From: Streptomyces sp. NBC_01116
Lineage (GTDB): Bacteria; Actinomycetota; Actinomycetes; Streptomycetales; Streptomycetaceae
NCBI RefSeq assembly: GCF_041435495.1
Contig: NZ_CP108644.1
Location: forward strand, 7,053,501 to 7,117,500
Direction: 5' to 3'
DNA: 64,000 bases
Positions 9,871 through 17,719 of this stretch are shown here, piece after piece. Below the pieces are notes generated by a model that was not told the origin of the DNA, did no database searches, and saw only the letters and a list, made by a program, of their open reading frames with translations. The translations under genes were made by a program, and so were the position numbers. Within the stretch, counting starts at the first letter, position 1. Each line of letters starts with the position of its first letter.

Positions 9871-9898
9871 CCCGTCGACGGAACGTTCCGTCGACGGG
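9871..9898. terminator. 28-bp perfect palindrome, probable whiI terminator
   Basis: Left half CCCGTCGACGGAAC pairs exactly with the right half GTTCCGTCGACGGG. It sits between the whiI stop codon and the rnd start, where a factor-independent terminator for whiI would be. No T-run follows, so it could instead be a processing hairpin or a dyad operator for rnd. Confidence 0.55.
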
Positions 9899-9955
9899 CG
9901 GCCATGCGCGTATTCCAGCCGGAGGCACATCGGTGCACGTCCCGGCGGGGTGCGG

Positions 9956-10618
9956 TCAGTGGATGATGCCCGTCCGCAGGGCGACCGCGACCATGCCGGC
10001 ACGGTCTCCGGTGCCGAGCTTGCGGGCGATGCGGGCGAGGTGGGACTTGACGGTCAGGGCGGAGAGGCCCATCGAGACGCCGATGGCCTTGTTGGACTGG
10101 CCTTCGGCGACCAGGCGGAGCACCTCCACCTCACGTCCGGACAGTTCGCGGTAGCCGCCCGGGTGGCTCGGGGAGCCGGGAGGCCTGCGGTGCATACGGG
10201 CCGCGTTGGCGCCGATGGGGGCGACGCCGGGGCGGGTGGGGTGGCCGATGTTGGTTCGGGTGCCGGTGACGACGTAGCCCTTCACGCCGCCCGCGAGGGC
10301 GTTGCGAACGGCGCCGATGTCGTCGGCGGCGGAGAGGGCGAGACCGTTGGGCCAGCCTGCGGCACGGGTCTCGGACAGCAGGGTCAGCCCGGAACCGTCG
10401 GGCAGGTGGACGTCGGCAATGCAGATGTCGCGCGGGTTGCCGACGCGGGGGCGTGCCTCCGCGATGGACGACGCCTCGATGACGTCACGTACTCCGAGGG
10501 CCCACAGATGGCGGGTGACGGTGGAACGGACGCGCGGGTCGGCCACGACGACCATGGCCGTCGGCTTGTTCGGGCGGTAGGCGACCAGGCTTGCGGGCTG
10601 CTCAAGGAGAACGGACAC
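9956..10618 (-). CDS. whiI: Atypical response regulator of sporulation WhiI
   Basis: A 220-residue NarL/FixJ-type regulator. The receiver domain (about 18-120) has only part of the phosphorylation pocket: D27 and D69 are present, and the usual acidic pair at the end of the first strand is reduced to one Asp. The C-terminus is a LuxR HTH (ELSGREVEVLRLVAEGQSNK, then GLSALTVKSHL). WhiI is known as an orphan regulator needed for late sporulation in Streptomyces aerial hyphae, and D27/D69 are the residues I recall as important in S. coelicolor WhiI. The match in length, residue numbering and genomic place makes the call strong. The start is a GTG preceded by AGGAGG. Confidence 0.92.
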   Translation of the reverse strand: MSVLLEQPASLVAYRPNKPTAMVVVADPRVRSTVTRHLWALGVRDVIEASSIAEARPRVGNPRDICIADVHLPDGSGLTLLSETRAAGWPNGLALSAADDIGAVRNALAGGVKGYVVTGTRTNIGHPTRPGVAPIGANAARMHRRPPGSPSHPGGYRELSGREVEVLRLVAEGQSNKAIGVSMGLSALTVKSHLARIARKLGTGDRAGMVAVALRTGIIH

Positions 10619-10832
10619 CAGGCCTCCTGGGGGAGTGGCGGGACGGGCCGGCTCGGGGGATGGAACCGGGGGCGAACCGTGCTTGAAGGGTCATTGACCT
10701 CTTCGGCAGCGGACCCGTCCTCCTTTAGGGGAAGATCGCGATTTGATGAGTAACAATTCGGGCAAATAGGACGCGCGATCGATTGTACGAAAAGAGAGCC
10801 GGTGCTTGTGCGAAACGGGTGACGGAGTGTTA

Positions 10833-11489
10833 CTAAACCTGCGGCCCGCGCCGTTGCGGCAGCGTCACCACCGCCGCGTCCGCCGGATCCGACGGTGGCA
10901 GTCCCGCGATCTGGCACAGCAGATCGCCCCAGGCCATCAGGTGTGCCGCCGTGTCCGGCACACCGCCGCGCGACTCCTTCGGCGTCCAGGAGGCCCGGAT
11001 CTCGATCTGCGTCGCCGGGCGGCGCGTGGACAGCGCACCGAAGTAGTGCGATCCGGCGCGCGTCACCGTCCCGCCGGCCTCTCCGTAGGACAGGCCCCGC
11101 GCGTCCAGCGCACCCGTCAGCCACGACCAGCACACCTCCGGGAGCAGCGGGTCCACCGCCATCTCCGGCTCCAGCTCCGCCCGGACCAGCGTCACCAGCC
11201 GGAACGCGCCCTTCCAGGCGTCGTGCCCCGCCGGATCGTGCAGCAGGACCAGTCTGCCGTCCGCGAGATCGTCCTCGCCGTCCACCACCGCCGCCTCCAT
11301 GGCGTACGCGTGCGGAGCGAGCCGCTGGGGCGGCCTGGTCACCTCCACCTCCAGCTCCGGGCGCAGGCGCGCGGAGCGCAGCGCCTCGACCGCCGCCGCG
11401 AACGCGGGCGGCACGGAAGGTCCCTCCGCGCGGTCCTTGCTTTCAACGCCGTCGGAATGATCGGAAAATTGTCCCTGAGCCGGAGCCAT
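10833..11489 (-). CDS. DUF3000 family protein
   Basis: A 218-residue conserved actinobacterial protein of unknown function. Family features seen are the block PPAFAAAVEALRSA near residue 27, RLAPHAYAMEA, and a conserved C-terminal part with WSWLTGALDARG and AAHLMAWGDLLCQIAGLPPSDP. No signal peptide or membrane segment is visible, so it is probably cytoplasmic. It diverges from hemE across a 92-bp gap, and this pairing is conserved in streptomycetes. No reaction can be assigned. Confidence 0.85.
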   Translation of the reverse strand: MAPAQGQFSDHSDGVESKDRAEGPSVPPAFAAAVEALRSARLRPELEVEVTRPPQRLAPHAYAMEAAVVDGEDDLADGRLVLLHDPAGHDAWKGAFRLVTLVRAELEPEMAVDPLLPEVCWSWLTGALDARGLSYGEAGGTVTRAGSHYFGALSTRRPATQIEIRASWTPKESRGGVPDTAAHLMAWGDLLCQIAGLPPSDPADAAVVTLPQRRGPQV

Positions 11490-11581
11490 GCGGGGAAGAG
11501 TAGGCGGAAGCCGGGCCCCGCGCAGGGAGAGACACCCGTGCGGGGCCGGGCTCCTTCGGCACGCGTGCGAAGATTCTGTGC

Positions 11582-12679
11582 GTGAGTGCCAACGACAGCC
11601 CTTCGGGCCAGCAGAAGACGACCTCCGCCAGCCTCGACGCGGTCCGCCACGCCACCCACGACTCGGCGTTCCTGCGGGCCTGCCGCCGCGAACCCGTCTC
11701 CCACACGCCGGTCTGGTTCATGCGGCAGGCGGGGCGCTCGCTGCCCGAGTACCTGAAGGTCCGCGAGGGCATCGCGATGCTCGACTCCTGCATGATGCCG
11801 GAGCTGGTCGCCGAGATCACCCTGCAGCCCGTACGCCGCCACAAGGTCGACGCCGCGATCTACTTCAGCGACATCGTCGTGCCCCTGAAGGCCATCGGCA
11901 TCGACCTCGACATCAAGCCCGGCGTCGGCCCCGTCATCGCCGAGCCGATCCGCACCCGCGCCGACCTGGCCCGGCTGCGCGACCTCACCCCCGAGGACGT
12001 CCCGTACGTCACCGAGGCCATCGGTATGCTCACCGCCGAGCTGGGCGCCACCCCGCTCATCGGCTTCGCCGGGGCCCCCTTCACGCTGGCCAGCTACCTC
12101 GTCGAGGGCGGCCCCTCGCGCAACCACGAGCGCACCAAGGCCATGATGTACGGCGACCCGCAGCTCTGGGCCGACCTCGTCGACCGGCTCGCGGAGATCA
12201 CCGGCGCCTTCCTCAAGGTGCAGATCGAGGCCGGCGCCTCCGCCGTCCAGCTCTTCGACTCCTGGGTCGGCGCGCTGGCCCCCGCCGACTACCGCCGCGC
12301 GGTGCTGCCCGCCTCCGCGAAGGTCTTCGACGCCGTCGCCCCCTACGGCGTCCCCCGCATCCACTTCGGCGTCGGCACCGGCGAGCTGCTGGGCCTGATG
12401 GGCGAGGCCGGCGCGGACGTCGTCGGCGTCGACTGGCGGGTCCCGCTGGACGAGGCGGCCCGCCGCGTCGGCCCCGGCAAGGCGCTCCAGGGCAACCTCG
12501 ACCCGGCGGTGCTGTTCGCGCCGGCCCCGGCCGTCGAGGAGAAGACCCGCGAGGTGCTGGACGCCGCCGCCGGACTGGAGGGCCACATCTTCAACCTGGG
12601 CCACGGCGTCATGCCGAACATGGACCCGGACGCGCTCACCCGCCTCGTGGGCTACGTCCACGAGCAGACCGCGCGCTGA
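11582..12679 (+). CDS. hemE: Uroporphyrinogen decarboxylase
   Basis: A 365-residue HemE. The N-terminal signature is TPVWFMRQAGRSLPEY, followed by AIYFSDIVVPLKAIG, the second signature GFAGAPFTLASYLVEGG, and C-terminal FNLGHGVMPNMDPD. It removes four carboxyl groups from uroporphyrinogen III to give coproporphyrinogen III in the cytoplasm. It starts at GTG and ends at a strong bidirectional terminator. With hemG and hemQ further right it supplies the coproporphyrin-dependent heme route typical of Gram-positive bacteria. Confidence 0.97.
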   Translation: MSANDSPSGQQKTTSASLDAVRHATHDSAFLRACRREPVSHTPVWFMRQAGRSLPEYLKVREGIAMLDSCMMPELVAEITLQPVRRHKVDAAIYFSDIVVPLKAIGIDLDIKPGVGPVIAEPIRTRADLARLRDLTPEDVPYVTEAIGMLTAELGATPLIGFAGAPFTLASYLVEGGPSRNHERTKAMMYGDPQLWADLVDRLAEITGAFLKVQIEAGASAVQLFDSWVGALAPADYRRAVLPASAKVFDAVAPYGVPRIHFGVGTGELLGLMGEAGADVVGVDWRVPLDEAARRVGPGKALQGNLDPAVLFAPAPAVEEKTREVLDAAAGLEGHIFNLGHGVMPNMDPDALTRLVGYVHEQTAR

Positions 12680-12693
12680 GGAGACGGTCGTAC

Positions 12694-12720
12694 GGGGGCC
12701 GGACGAAAGAACCGGCCCCC
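12694..12720. terminator. Bidirectional terminator between hemE and flavoenzyme gene
   Basis: A 9-bp perfect stem (12694-12702 with 12712-12720) and a 9-base A-rich loop lie between two convergent stop codons. Confidence 0.75.
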
Positions 12721-12728
12721 GGCGGCTC

Positions 12729-14117
12729 TCAGCTCCCCGCGCCCCGCACCGCCGTCACCGTCTTGCGGGCGGCCACCAGCACCGGGTCCCAGACCGGCGA
12801 GAACGGCGGGGCGTACCCCAGGTCGAGCGCCGTCATCTGCTCCACCGTCATCCCGGCCGTCAGCGCCACCGCCGCCACGTCCACCCGCTTCGCCGCCCCG
12901 TCCCGGCCGACGATCTGCACCCCGAGCAGCCGGCCCGTGCGCAGCTCCGCGATCATCTTCACCGTCATCGGCTTCGCCCCCGGGTAGTAGCCCGCCCGCC
13001 CCGTCGACTCGATGGTCGCCGTCACGTAGCGCAGCCCGACCGCCCGGGCGTCCTTCTCCCGCAGCCCGGTCCGGGCGATCTCCAGGTCGCAGACCTTGCT
13101 CACCGCCGTACCGACCACGCCGGGGAACGTGCCGTAGCCGCCCCCGACGTTGGAACCGATCACCTGGCCGTGCTTGTTGGCGTGCGTGCCCAGCGCGATG
13201 TGCCGGGTGCGGCCCGCCACCAGGTCCAGGACCTCCACGCAGTCGCCGCCCGCCCAGATGGCGTCGTGGCCCGCCACCCGCATCGACAGATCCGTCAGCA
13301 GCCCGCCGTGCGGGCCCACCGGCAGTCCCGCCGCGCGCGCCAGCTCCGTCTCCGGCTCCACGCCGATGCCGAGGACCACCACGTCCGCCGGATACGTCCC
13401 GGCGTCCGTCGCCACCTCGCTCACCCGGCCGTCCGGACCGGTCAGGATCCTGGTGACGGCCGCCCCGTTGACCGTGGTGATGCCCAGCCCGTCCATCGCG
13501 TCGTGGACGAGCCGCCCCATGTCCGGGTCGAGCGTCGCCATCGGCTGCTCGCCCCGGTTGAGGACGGTCACCTCGAAGCCCCGCTTGAGCATCGCCTCGG
13601 CCATCTCGACGCCGATGTACCCCGCGCCCACCACGACCGCCCGGCGGCTCTCCGTCGCGCCCAGGGCGTCCAGCGAGTCCAGGAGCGCCTGCCCGTCGTC
13701 CAGGGTCTGCACCCCGTGCACCCCGGGCGCGTCCATCCCGGGCAGCGCCGGGCGCACCGGACGGGCCCCGGTGGCGATCACCAGCTTGTCGTAGCCCGTC
13801 CAGTACGTCTTCCCGCTCTCCCGGTCCAGCGCCTTCACCCGCCGGCCGGGCACGTCGAGTTCCGTCACCTCGGTCCGCATCCGCAGATCGATGTCCCGCT
13901 CCCGGTGCTCCTCGGGGGTGCGGGCGATCAGGTCGTCGCGCGCCTCGACGTCGCCGCTCACCCAGTACGGGATGCCGCACGCGGAGTACGACGTGAAGTG
14001 GCCGCGCTCGAAGGCGACGATCTCCAGCGCGTCCGCCGCCTTCAGCCTGCGGGCCTGTGACGCGGCGGACATGCCCGCCGCGTCACCGCCGATGACCACC
14101 AGTCGCTCCGCTGCCAT
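12729..14117 (-). CDS. FAD-dependent pyridine nucleotide-disulfide oxidoreductase, CoA-disulfide reductase/NADH oxidase-like
   Basis: About 462 residues. An N-terminal FAD motif (LVVIGGDAAGMSAASQ), a central NAD(P)H motif (AVVVGAGYIGVEMAEAML), the second FAD motif with IWAGGDCVE, and a C-terminal dimerisation domain are all present. SYSACGIPYW contains the single redox cysteine typical of CoA-disulfide reductases and NADH oxidases. It could reduce CoA or related disulfides, or reduce oxygen; the substrate cannot be read from sequence. The ATG at 14117 has GGGG eight bases upstream and starts just before the FAD motif; the frame continues upstream without homology. It sits inside the heme gene region. 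Confidence 0.87.
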   Translation of the reverse strand: MAAERLVVIGGDAAGMSAASQARRLKAADALEIVAFERGHFTSYSACGIPYWVSGDVEARDDLIARTPEEHRERDIDLRMRTEVTELDVPGRRVKALDRESGKTYWTGYDKLVIATGARPVRPALPGMDAPGVHGVQTLDDGQALLDSLDALGATESRRAVVVGAGYIGVEMAEAMLKRGFEVTVLNRGEQPMATLDPDMGRLVHDAMDGLGITTVNGAAVTRILTGPDGRVSEVATDAGTYPADVVVLGIGVEPETELARAAGLPVGPHGGLLTDLSMRVAGHDAIWAGGDCVEVLDLVAGRTRHIALGTHANKHGQVIGSNVGGGYGTFPGVVGTAVSKVCDLEIARTGLREKDARAVGLRYVTATIESTGRAGYYPGAKPMTVKMIAELRTGRLLGVQIVGRDGAAKRVDVAAVALTAGMTVEQMTALDLGYAPPFSPVWDPVLVAARKTVTAVRGAGS

Positions 14118-14184
14118 GCCGGGTCCCCTTTCGCCGACGCGCCGGTCGGGCGCATCACCAAGTCGGAGCCCCACGCTACGGCGG

Positions 14185-15165
14185 TCAGGGAGTCGACGTG
14201 CCCTCCGCCTCCGGCCGGGGAGCCGCCGGGGCCCCGCGGGCCGCCCGCCGGGCCCGCAGCACCCGCCACACGGACAGCGCCAGCGCCCCGGTGACCAGGA
14301 ACGGGAACGCGGCCCCGAACGCCACCGCGATCCACCGCAGCATCGTCACGAACGCGTCCCAGCCGCCGCCCAACGCGTCCAGGAACCCGGTGTCCTCCTC
14401 CCGCCCGTCGTCGTCCGGGGCGTCCGGCGGCGTCAGGTCCAGGGTGATCGTCGCCAGCGAGGTGCGGTCCTTCAGGCTCGACTGCTGGGCGAGCAGTGAC
14501 TCCAGGTCCGCCTGACGGCTGCTCAGCTCGCCCTCCAGGGCGACCACGTCGCTGATCCTCTCGGCCCGGTCCATCAGCTCCCGCACCCGCGCCACACTCG
14601 CGCGCTGCGTCGCGATCCGGCTGTCCACGTCGACCACCTGGTCGGTGACGTCCTTCGCGTTCGAGGTGCGCGACAGCAGCTTCCCGGAGCCGGACAGCTC
14701 CCGCAGCACCTCCTGGAACCGGTCCTGCGGCACCCGCAGTACCAGGTGCGAGGTCTCGTAGGTGTCGTCGAGCCGCTCGGTGTTCTCCGTCGCCACCAGG
14801 CCGCCCGCGCCCTCCGCGACACCGCGCGCGGCGGCGACCGCCTTCGGCACGCTCCTCACCTCGACGGAGAGCGTGGCCGTGCGGATGACGTGGGTGGCCG
14901 CCGCGCCCGGCTTCGGCGCCGCCTTCGCCCCGGACGGTTTCCCGTCCGCCCGCTTCTCGGCCGACGACGCGGCCCCGTCCGCGTCCGCGGCGGCGCCCTC
15001 CTGCTCCCCGGGCGGCGCGTACTTGCTGTCCGCCGCCTTCGCGCCGTCCGACGCGTCGGACGGCGCCCCGCAGCCGCCGACGGCGAGCAGGAGGCCGAGC
15101 ACCCCGGCGACGAGCGCGGCTCGCCCGCGGGCGAAGGATCGATCGGTTCTGCTGTCCCATTCCAT
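14185..15165 (-). CDS. DUF4349 lipoprotein
   Basis: About 326 residues. The N-terminus has basic residues, a hydrophobic stretch and a lipobox LLLAVGGC, so lipidation and anchoring outside the membrane are likely. The DUF4349 core (about 95-275) has ATHVIRTATLSVEVRSVPKA, a predicted coiled coil around VRELMDRAERISDVVALEGE, and SLATITLDLTPPD. A C-terminal membrane helix (about 285-310) is followed by an Arg-rich cytoplasmic tail. The function of the family is unknown. The ATG at 15165, behind a GGGGGGAC, gives the correct lipoprotein signal. Confidence 0.85.
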   Translation of the reverse strand: MEWDSRTDRSFARGRAALVAGVLGLLLAVGGCGAPSDASDGAKAADSKYAPPGEQEGAAADADGAASSAEKRADGKPSGAKAAPKPGAAATHVIRTATLSVEVRSVPKAVAAARGVAEGAGGLVATENTERLDDTYETSHLVLRVPQDRFQEVLRELSGSGKLLSRTSNAKDVTDQVVDVDSRIATQRASVARVRELMDRAERISDVVALEGELSSRQADLESLLAQQSSLKDRTSLATITLDLTPPDAPDDDGREEDTGFLDALGGGWDAFVTMLRWIAVAFGAAFPFLVTGALALSVWRVLRARRAARGAPAAPRPEAEGTSTP

Positions 15166-15291
15166 AACGGGTCCCCCCAGGACGGTGGTTGATGATGCCG
15201 GTTCGACGCGCCCGCTCCGGGACCGGTTGCCGGTGGGCGGTTTCGAAGTGGTCACGGTCAGGACGCGGAACGGGTTTGAGAGAGTGGACCC

Positions 15292-16803
15292 ATGCAGCGT
15301 TCTCAACAGCGTGCGGAAACGCCCCCGGGCCACGTCGTCGTCATCGGCGGCGGCATCGCCGGCCTGGCGGCCGCCCACCGCCTGGTCGCCACCGGACTGC
15401 GGGTCACCCTCCTGGAGGCGACGGACCGGCTCGGCGGGAAGCTCATGACCGGCGAGGTCGCGGGCGTCCAGGTCGACCTGGGGGCCGAGTCGATGCTCGC
15501 CCGGCGCCCCGAGGCCGTCGCCCTGGCCCGCGAGGTGGGCCTCGCCGACCGCCTCCAGCCGCCCGCCACCGCCACCGCCTCGCTGTGGACGCGCGACGCG
15601 CTGCGCCCCATGCCCCAGGGGCACGTCATGGGCGTCCCCGGCGACCCGGCGGCGCTCGGCGAGGTGCTGTCACCCGAGGGCCTGGCCCGGATCTCCGAGG
15701 AGCGCGACCTCACCCCGACCCCCGTCGGAGACGACGTCGCGGTCGGCGCGTACGTCGCCGACCGGCTCGGCCGCGAGGTCGTGGACCGGCTGGTGGAGCC
15801 CCTCCTCGGCGGGGTCTACGCGGGCGACGCCTACCGGATCTCGATGCGCGCCGCCGTCCCCCAGCTCTTCGAGGCGGTGAAGGAGGGCGGGCCGCTGCTG
15901 GAGGGCGTACGCCGCATCCAGGAGCGGGCCGCCGCCCGGCAGCCGACCGGACCCGTCTTCCAGGGCATCGAGGGCGGCATCGGCACCCTCCCGGCCGCCG
16001 TCGCGGACGCCGTACGGGCCGGTGGCGGCGAGATCCTCACCGAGACCCCCGTCCTGGGCCTGACCCGGAGGGAAACGGGCTGGGCCGTCCGCACCGACAC
16101 CCGGACGATCGCCGCCGACGGCATCGTCCTGGCCACCCCCGCCTGGTCCGCCGGCACCCTGCTGGCCGCCGAGTCCCCGGCCGCCTCCGCCGAGCTGTCC
16201 GGCGTCGAGTACGCCTCGATGGCCCTGGTCACCCTCGCCTTCCGACGGGCCGACATCGAGCGGTACGAGGCCCTGCGCGGCCGCTCCGGCTTCCTCGTAC
16301 CGCCGGTCGACGGGCACACGATCAAGGCGTCCACCTTCTCCAGCAACAAATGGCAGTGGGTCGCGGACAGCGCCCCCGACCTCTTCGTGCTCCGCACCTC
16401 CGTCGGCAGGTACGGCGAGGAGGACCATCTGCACCGCGAGGACGAGGAGCTCGTCGCCGTCTCCCTGCGCGATCTCGCCGCGGCCACCGGGCTCACCGCC
16501 CGGCCCGTGGACTCCGAGGTCACCCGCTGGATCGGCGGCCTGCCGCAGTACCCGGTGGGCCACCTCGCCCGGGTCGCCCGCATCCGCGACGAGGTCGCCA
16601 AGCTGCCCGCGCTGCGGGTCTGCGGCGCGGTCTACGACGGGGTCGGCATCCCGGCCTGCGTCGCGAGCGCGCGCCGGGCGGCCGACGAGATCGTCCGGGA
16701 GATCACGGGGCAGGCCGCGGGGGAGATCGGGGAAGAGATCACGGGAGAGATCATCGCCACGTCGACCCTGGTTCGGGGCACGGGGAGCGAGGCGGGACAA
16801 TAG
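15292..16803 (+). CDS. hemG: Coproporphyrinogen III / protoporphyrinogen oxidase (HemY-type)
   Basis: A 503-residue flavoenzyme with an N-terminal FAD motif (VVVIGGGIAGLAAAHRL) and GGKLMTGEVAGVQVDLGAES. It also has the FQGIEGGIGTLPAAV segment and a C-terminal FAD-binding region around YDGVGIPACVASARRAADE. In actinobacteria this family (also called CgoX or HemY) oxidises coproporphyrinogen III to coproporphyrin III. It is followed after 4 bases by hemQ, so the two form an operon. Confidence 0.93.
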   Translation: MQRSQQRAETPPGHVVVIGGGIAGLAAAHRLVATGLRVTLLEATDRLGGKLMTGEVAGVQVDLGAESMLARRPEAVALAREVGLADRLQPPATATASLWTRDALRPMPQGHVMGVPGDPAALGEVLSPEGLARISEERDLTPTPVGDDVAVGAYVADRLGREVVDRLVEPLLGGVYAGDAYRISMRAAVPQLFEAVKEGGPLLEGVRRIQERAAARQPTGPVFQGIEGGIGTLPAAVADAVRAGGGEILTETPVLGLTRRETGWAVRTDTRTIAADGIVLATPAWSAGTLLAAESPAASAELSGVEYASMALVTLAFRRADIERYEALRGRSGFLVPPVDGHTIKASTFSSNKWQWVADSAPDLFVLRTSVGRYGEEDHLHREDEELVAVSLRDLAAATGLTARPVDSEVTRWIGGLPQYPVGHLARVARIRDEVAKLPALRVCGAVYDGVGIPACVASARRAADEIVREITGQAAGEIGEEITGEIIATSTLVRGTGSEAGQ

Positions 16804-16807
16804 CCGT

Positions 16808-17536
16808 ATGAGTGCTCCTGAGACTGTGACATCAAGCAAGAGTCCGAACGCCGGCAAGAAGGCCAAGGACCTCAACGAGGTCATCCGCTACACCCTGTGG
16901 TCGGTCTTCAAACTGCGCGACGTGCTCCCGCTGGACCGCGCGGGATACGCCGACGAGGTCCAGGAGCTGTTCGACCAGCTCGCGGCCAAGGACATCACCG
17001 TCCGCGGCACCTACGACGTGTCCGGGCTGCGGGCCGACGCCGACCTCATGATCTGGTGGCACGCCGAGACCTCGGACGAGCTCCAGGAGGCGTACAACCT
17101 CTTCAGGCGCACCAGGCTCGGCCGCGCCCTCGACCCGGTCTGGTCGAACATGGCGCTGCACCGACCGGCCGAGTTCAACAAGTCCCACGTCCCGGCGTTC
17201 CTCGCCGACGAGACGCCGCGCGACTACATCAGCGTCTACCCCTTCGTCCGGTCCTACGACTGGTACCTGCTGCCCGACGAGGACCGCCGCCGCATGCTCG
17301 CGGACCACGGCAAGATGGCCCGGGGCTACCCGGACGTCCGCGCCAACACCGTCGCCTCGTTCTCGCTGGGCGACTACGAGTGGGTCCTCGCCTTCGAGGC
17401 GGACGAGCTGTACCGCATCGTCGACCTGATGCGTCACCTGCGCGCCTCCGAGGCACGTCTCCACGTGCGCGAGGAGGTCCCGTTCTACACGGGCCGCAGG
17501 AAGAGCGTCGCAGACCTGGTGGCCGGGCTCGCATAA
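16808..17536 (+). CDS. hemQ: Coproheme decarboxylase (HemQ/ChdC, chlorite dismutase family)
   Basis: A 242-residue HemQ. The N-terminal half has IRYTLWSVFKL and LMIWWHAETSDELQ. The functional part has the catalytic Tyr region FVRSYDWYLLP and the heme-facing His in LADHGKMARGYPDV. The chlorite dismutase-type C-terminus is DYEWVLAFEADEL ... VREEVPFYTGRR. It oxidatively decarboxylates iron-coproporphyrin to heme b, the last step of the pathway that hemE and hemG feed. It is separated from hemG by 4 bases. Confidence 0.95.
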   Translation: MSAPETVTSSKSPNAGKKAKDLNEVIRYTLWSVFKLRDVLPLDRAGYADEVQELFDQLAAKDITVRGTYDVSGLRADADLMIWWHAETSDELQEAYNLFRRTRLGRALDPVWSNMALHRPAEFNKSHVPAFLADETPRDYISVYPFVRSYDWYLLPDEDRRRMLADHGKMARGYPDVRANTVASFSLGDYEWVLAFEADELYRIVDLMRHLRASEARLHVREEVPFYTGRRKSVADLVAGLA

Positions 17537-17611
17537 CCAGCGAGTCCCGCACCACCCCAACCCGGAAGATCAGAAGGGCGGGCACCAGGCACCGATCGTG
17601 CCGCCCGGCCT

Positions 17612-17719
17612 TCCAGCGACACCGGGTTCGGCTTCGGGGGCCGTCGCACCGTCCGGTGCGGCGGCCCCCGCTCCGTGCCGCCCGCCGGAGGGTCAGTCCA
17701 GCGACACCGGGTTCGGCTC
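17612..17719. repeat. Short direct repeat copying the 3' end of the peptidase gene
   Basis: A stretch of about 22 bases (17612-17633) is repeated exactly at 17697-17718, where it encodes the last residues (NPVSL) of the secreted peptidase. The two copies lie 85 bp apart on either side of the bidirectional terminator. This looks like a local duplication of the gene end. Confidence 0.7.
17636..17669. terminator. Bidirectional terminator between hemQ and peptidase gene
   Basis: A 15-bp stem (17636-17650 with 17655-17669, one G-U pair) and a 4-base loop lie between the convergent hemQ and peptidase genes. Confidence 0.8.

Noticed and set aside
8271..9938. Upstream extension of the thiolase frame
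   Set aside because: No thiolase homology before the GTG at 8270, and it runs antisense-like through ribonuclease D; the GTG has a ribosome binding site.
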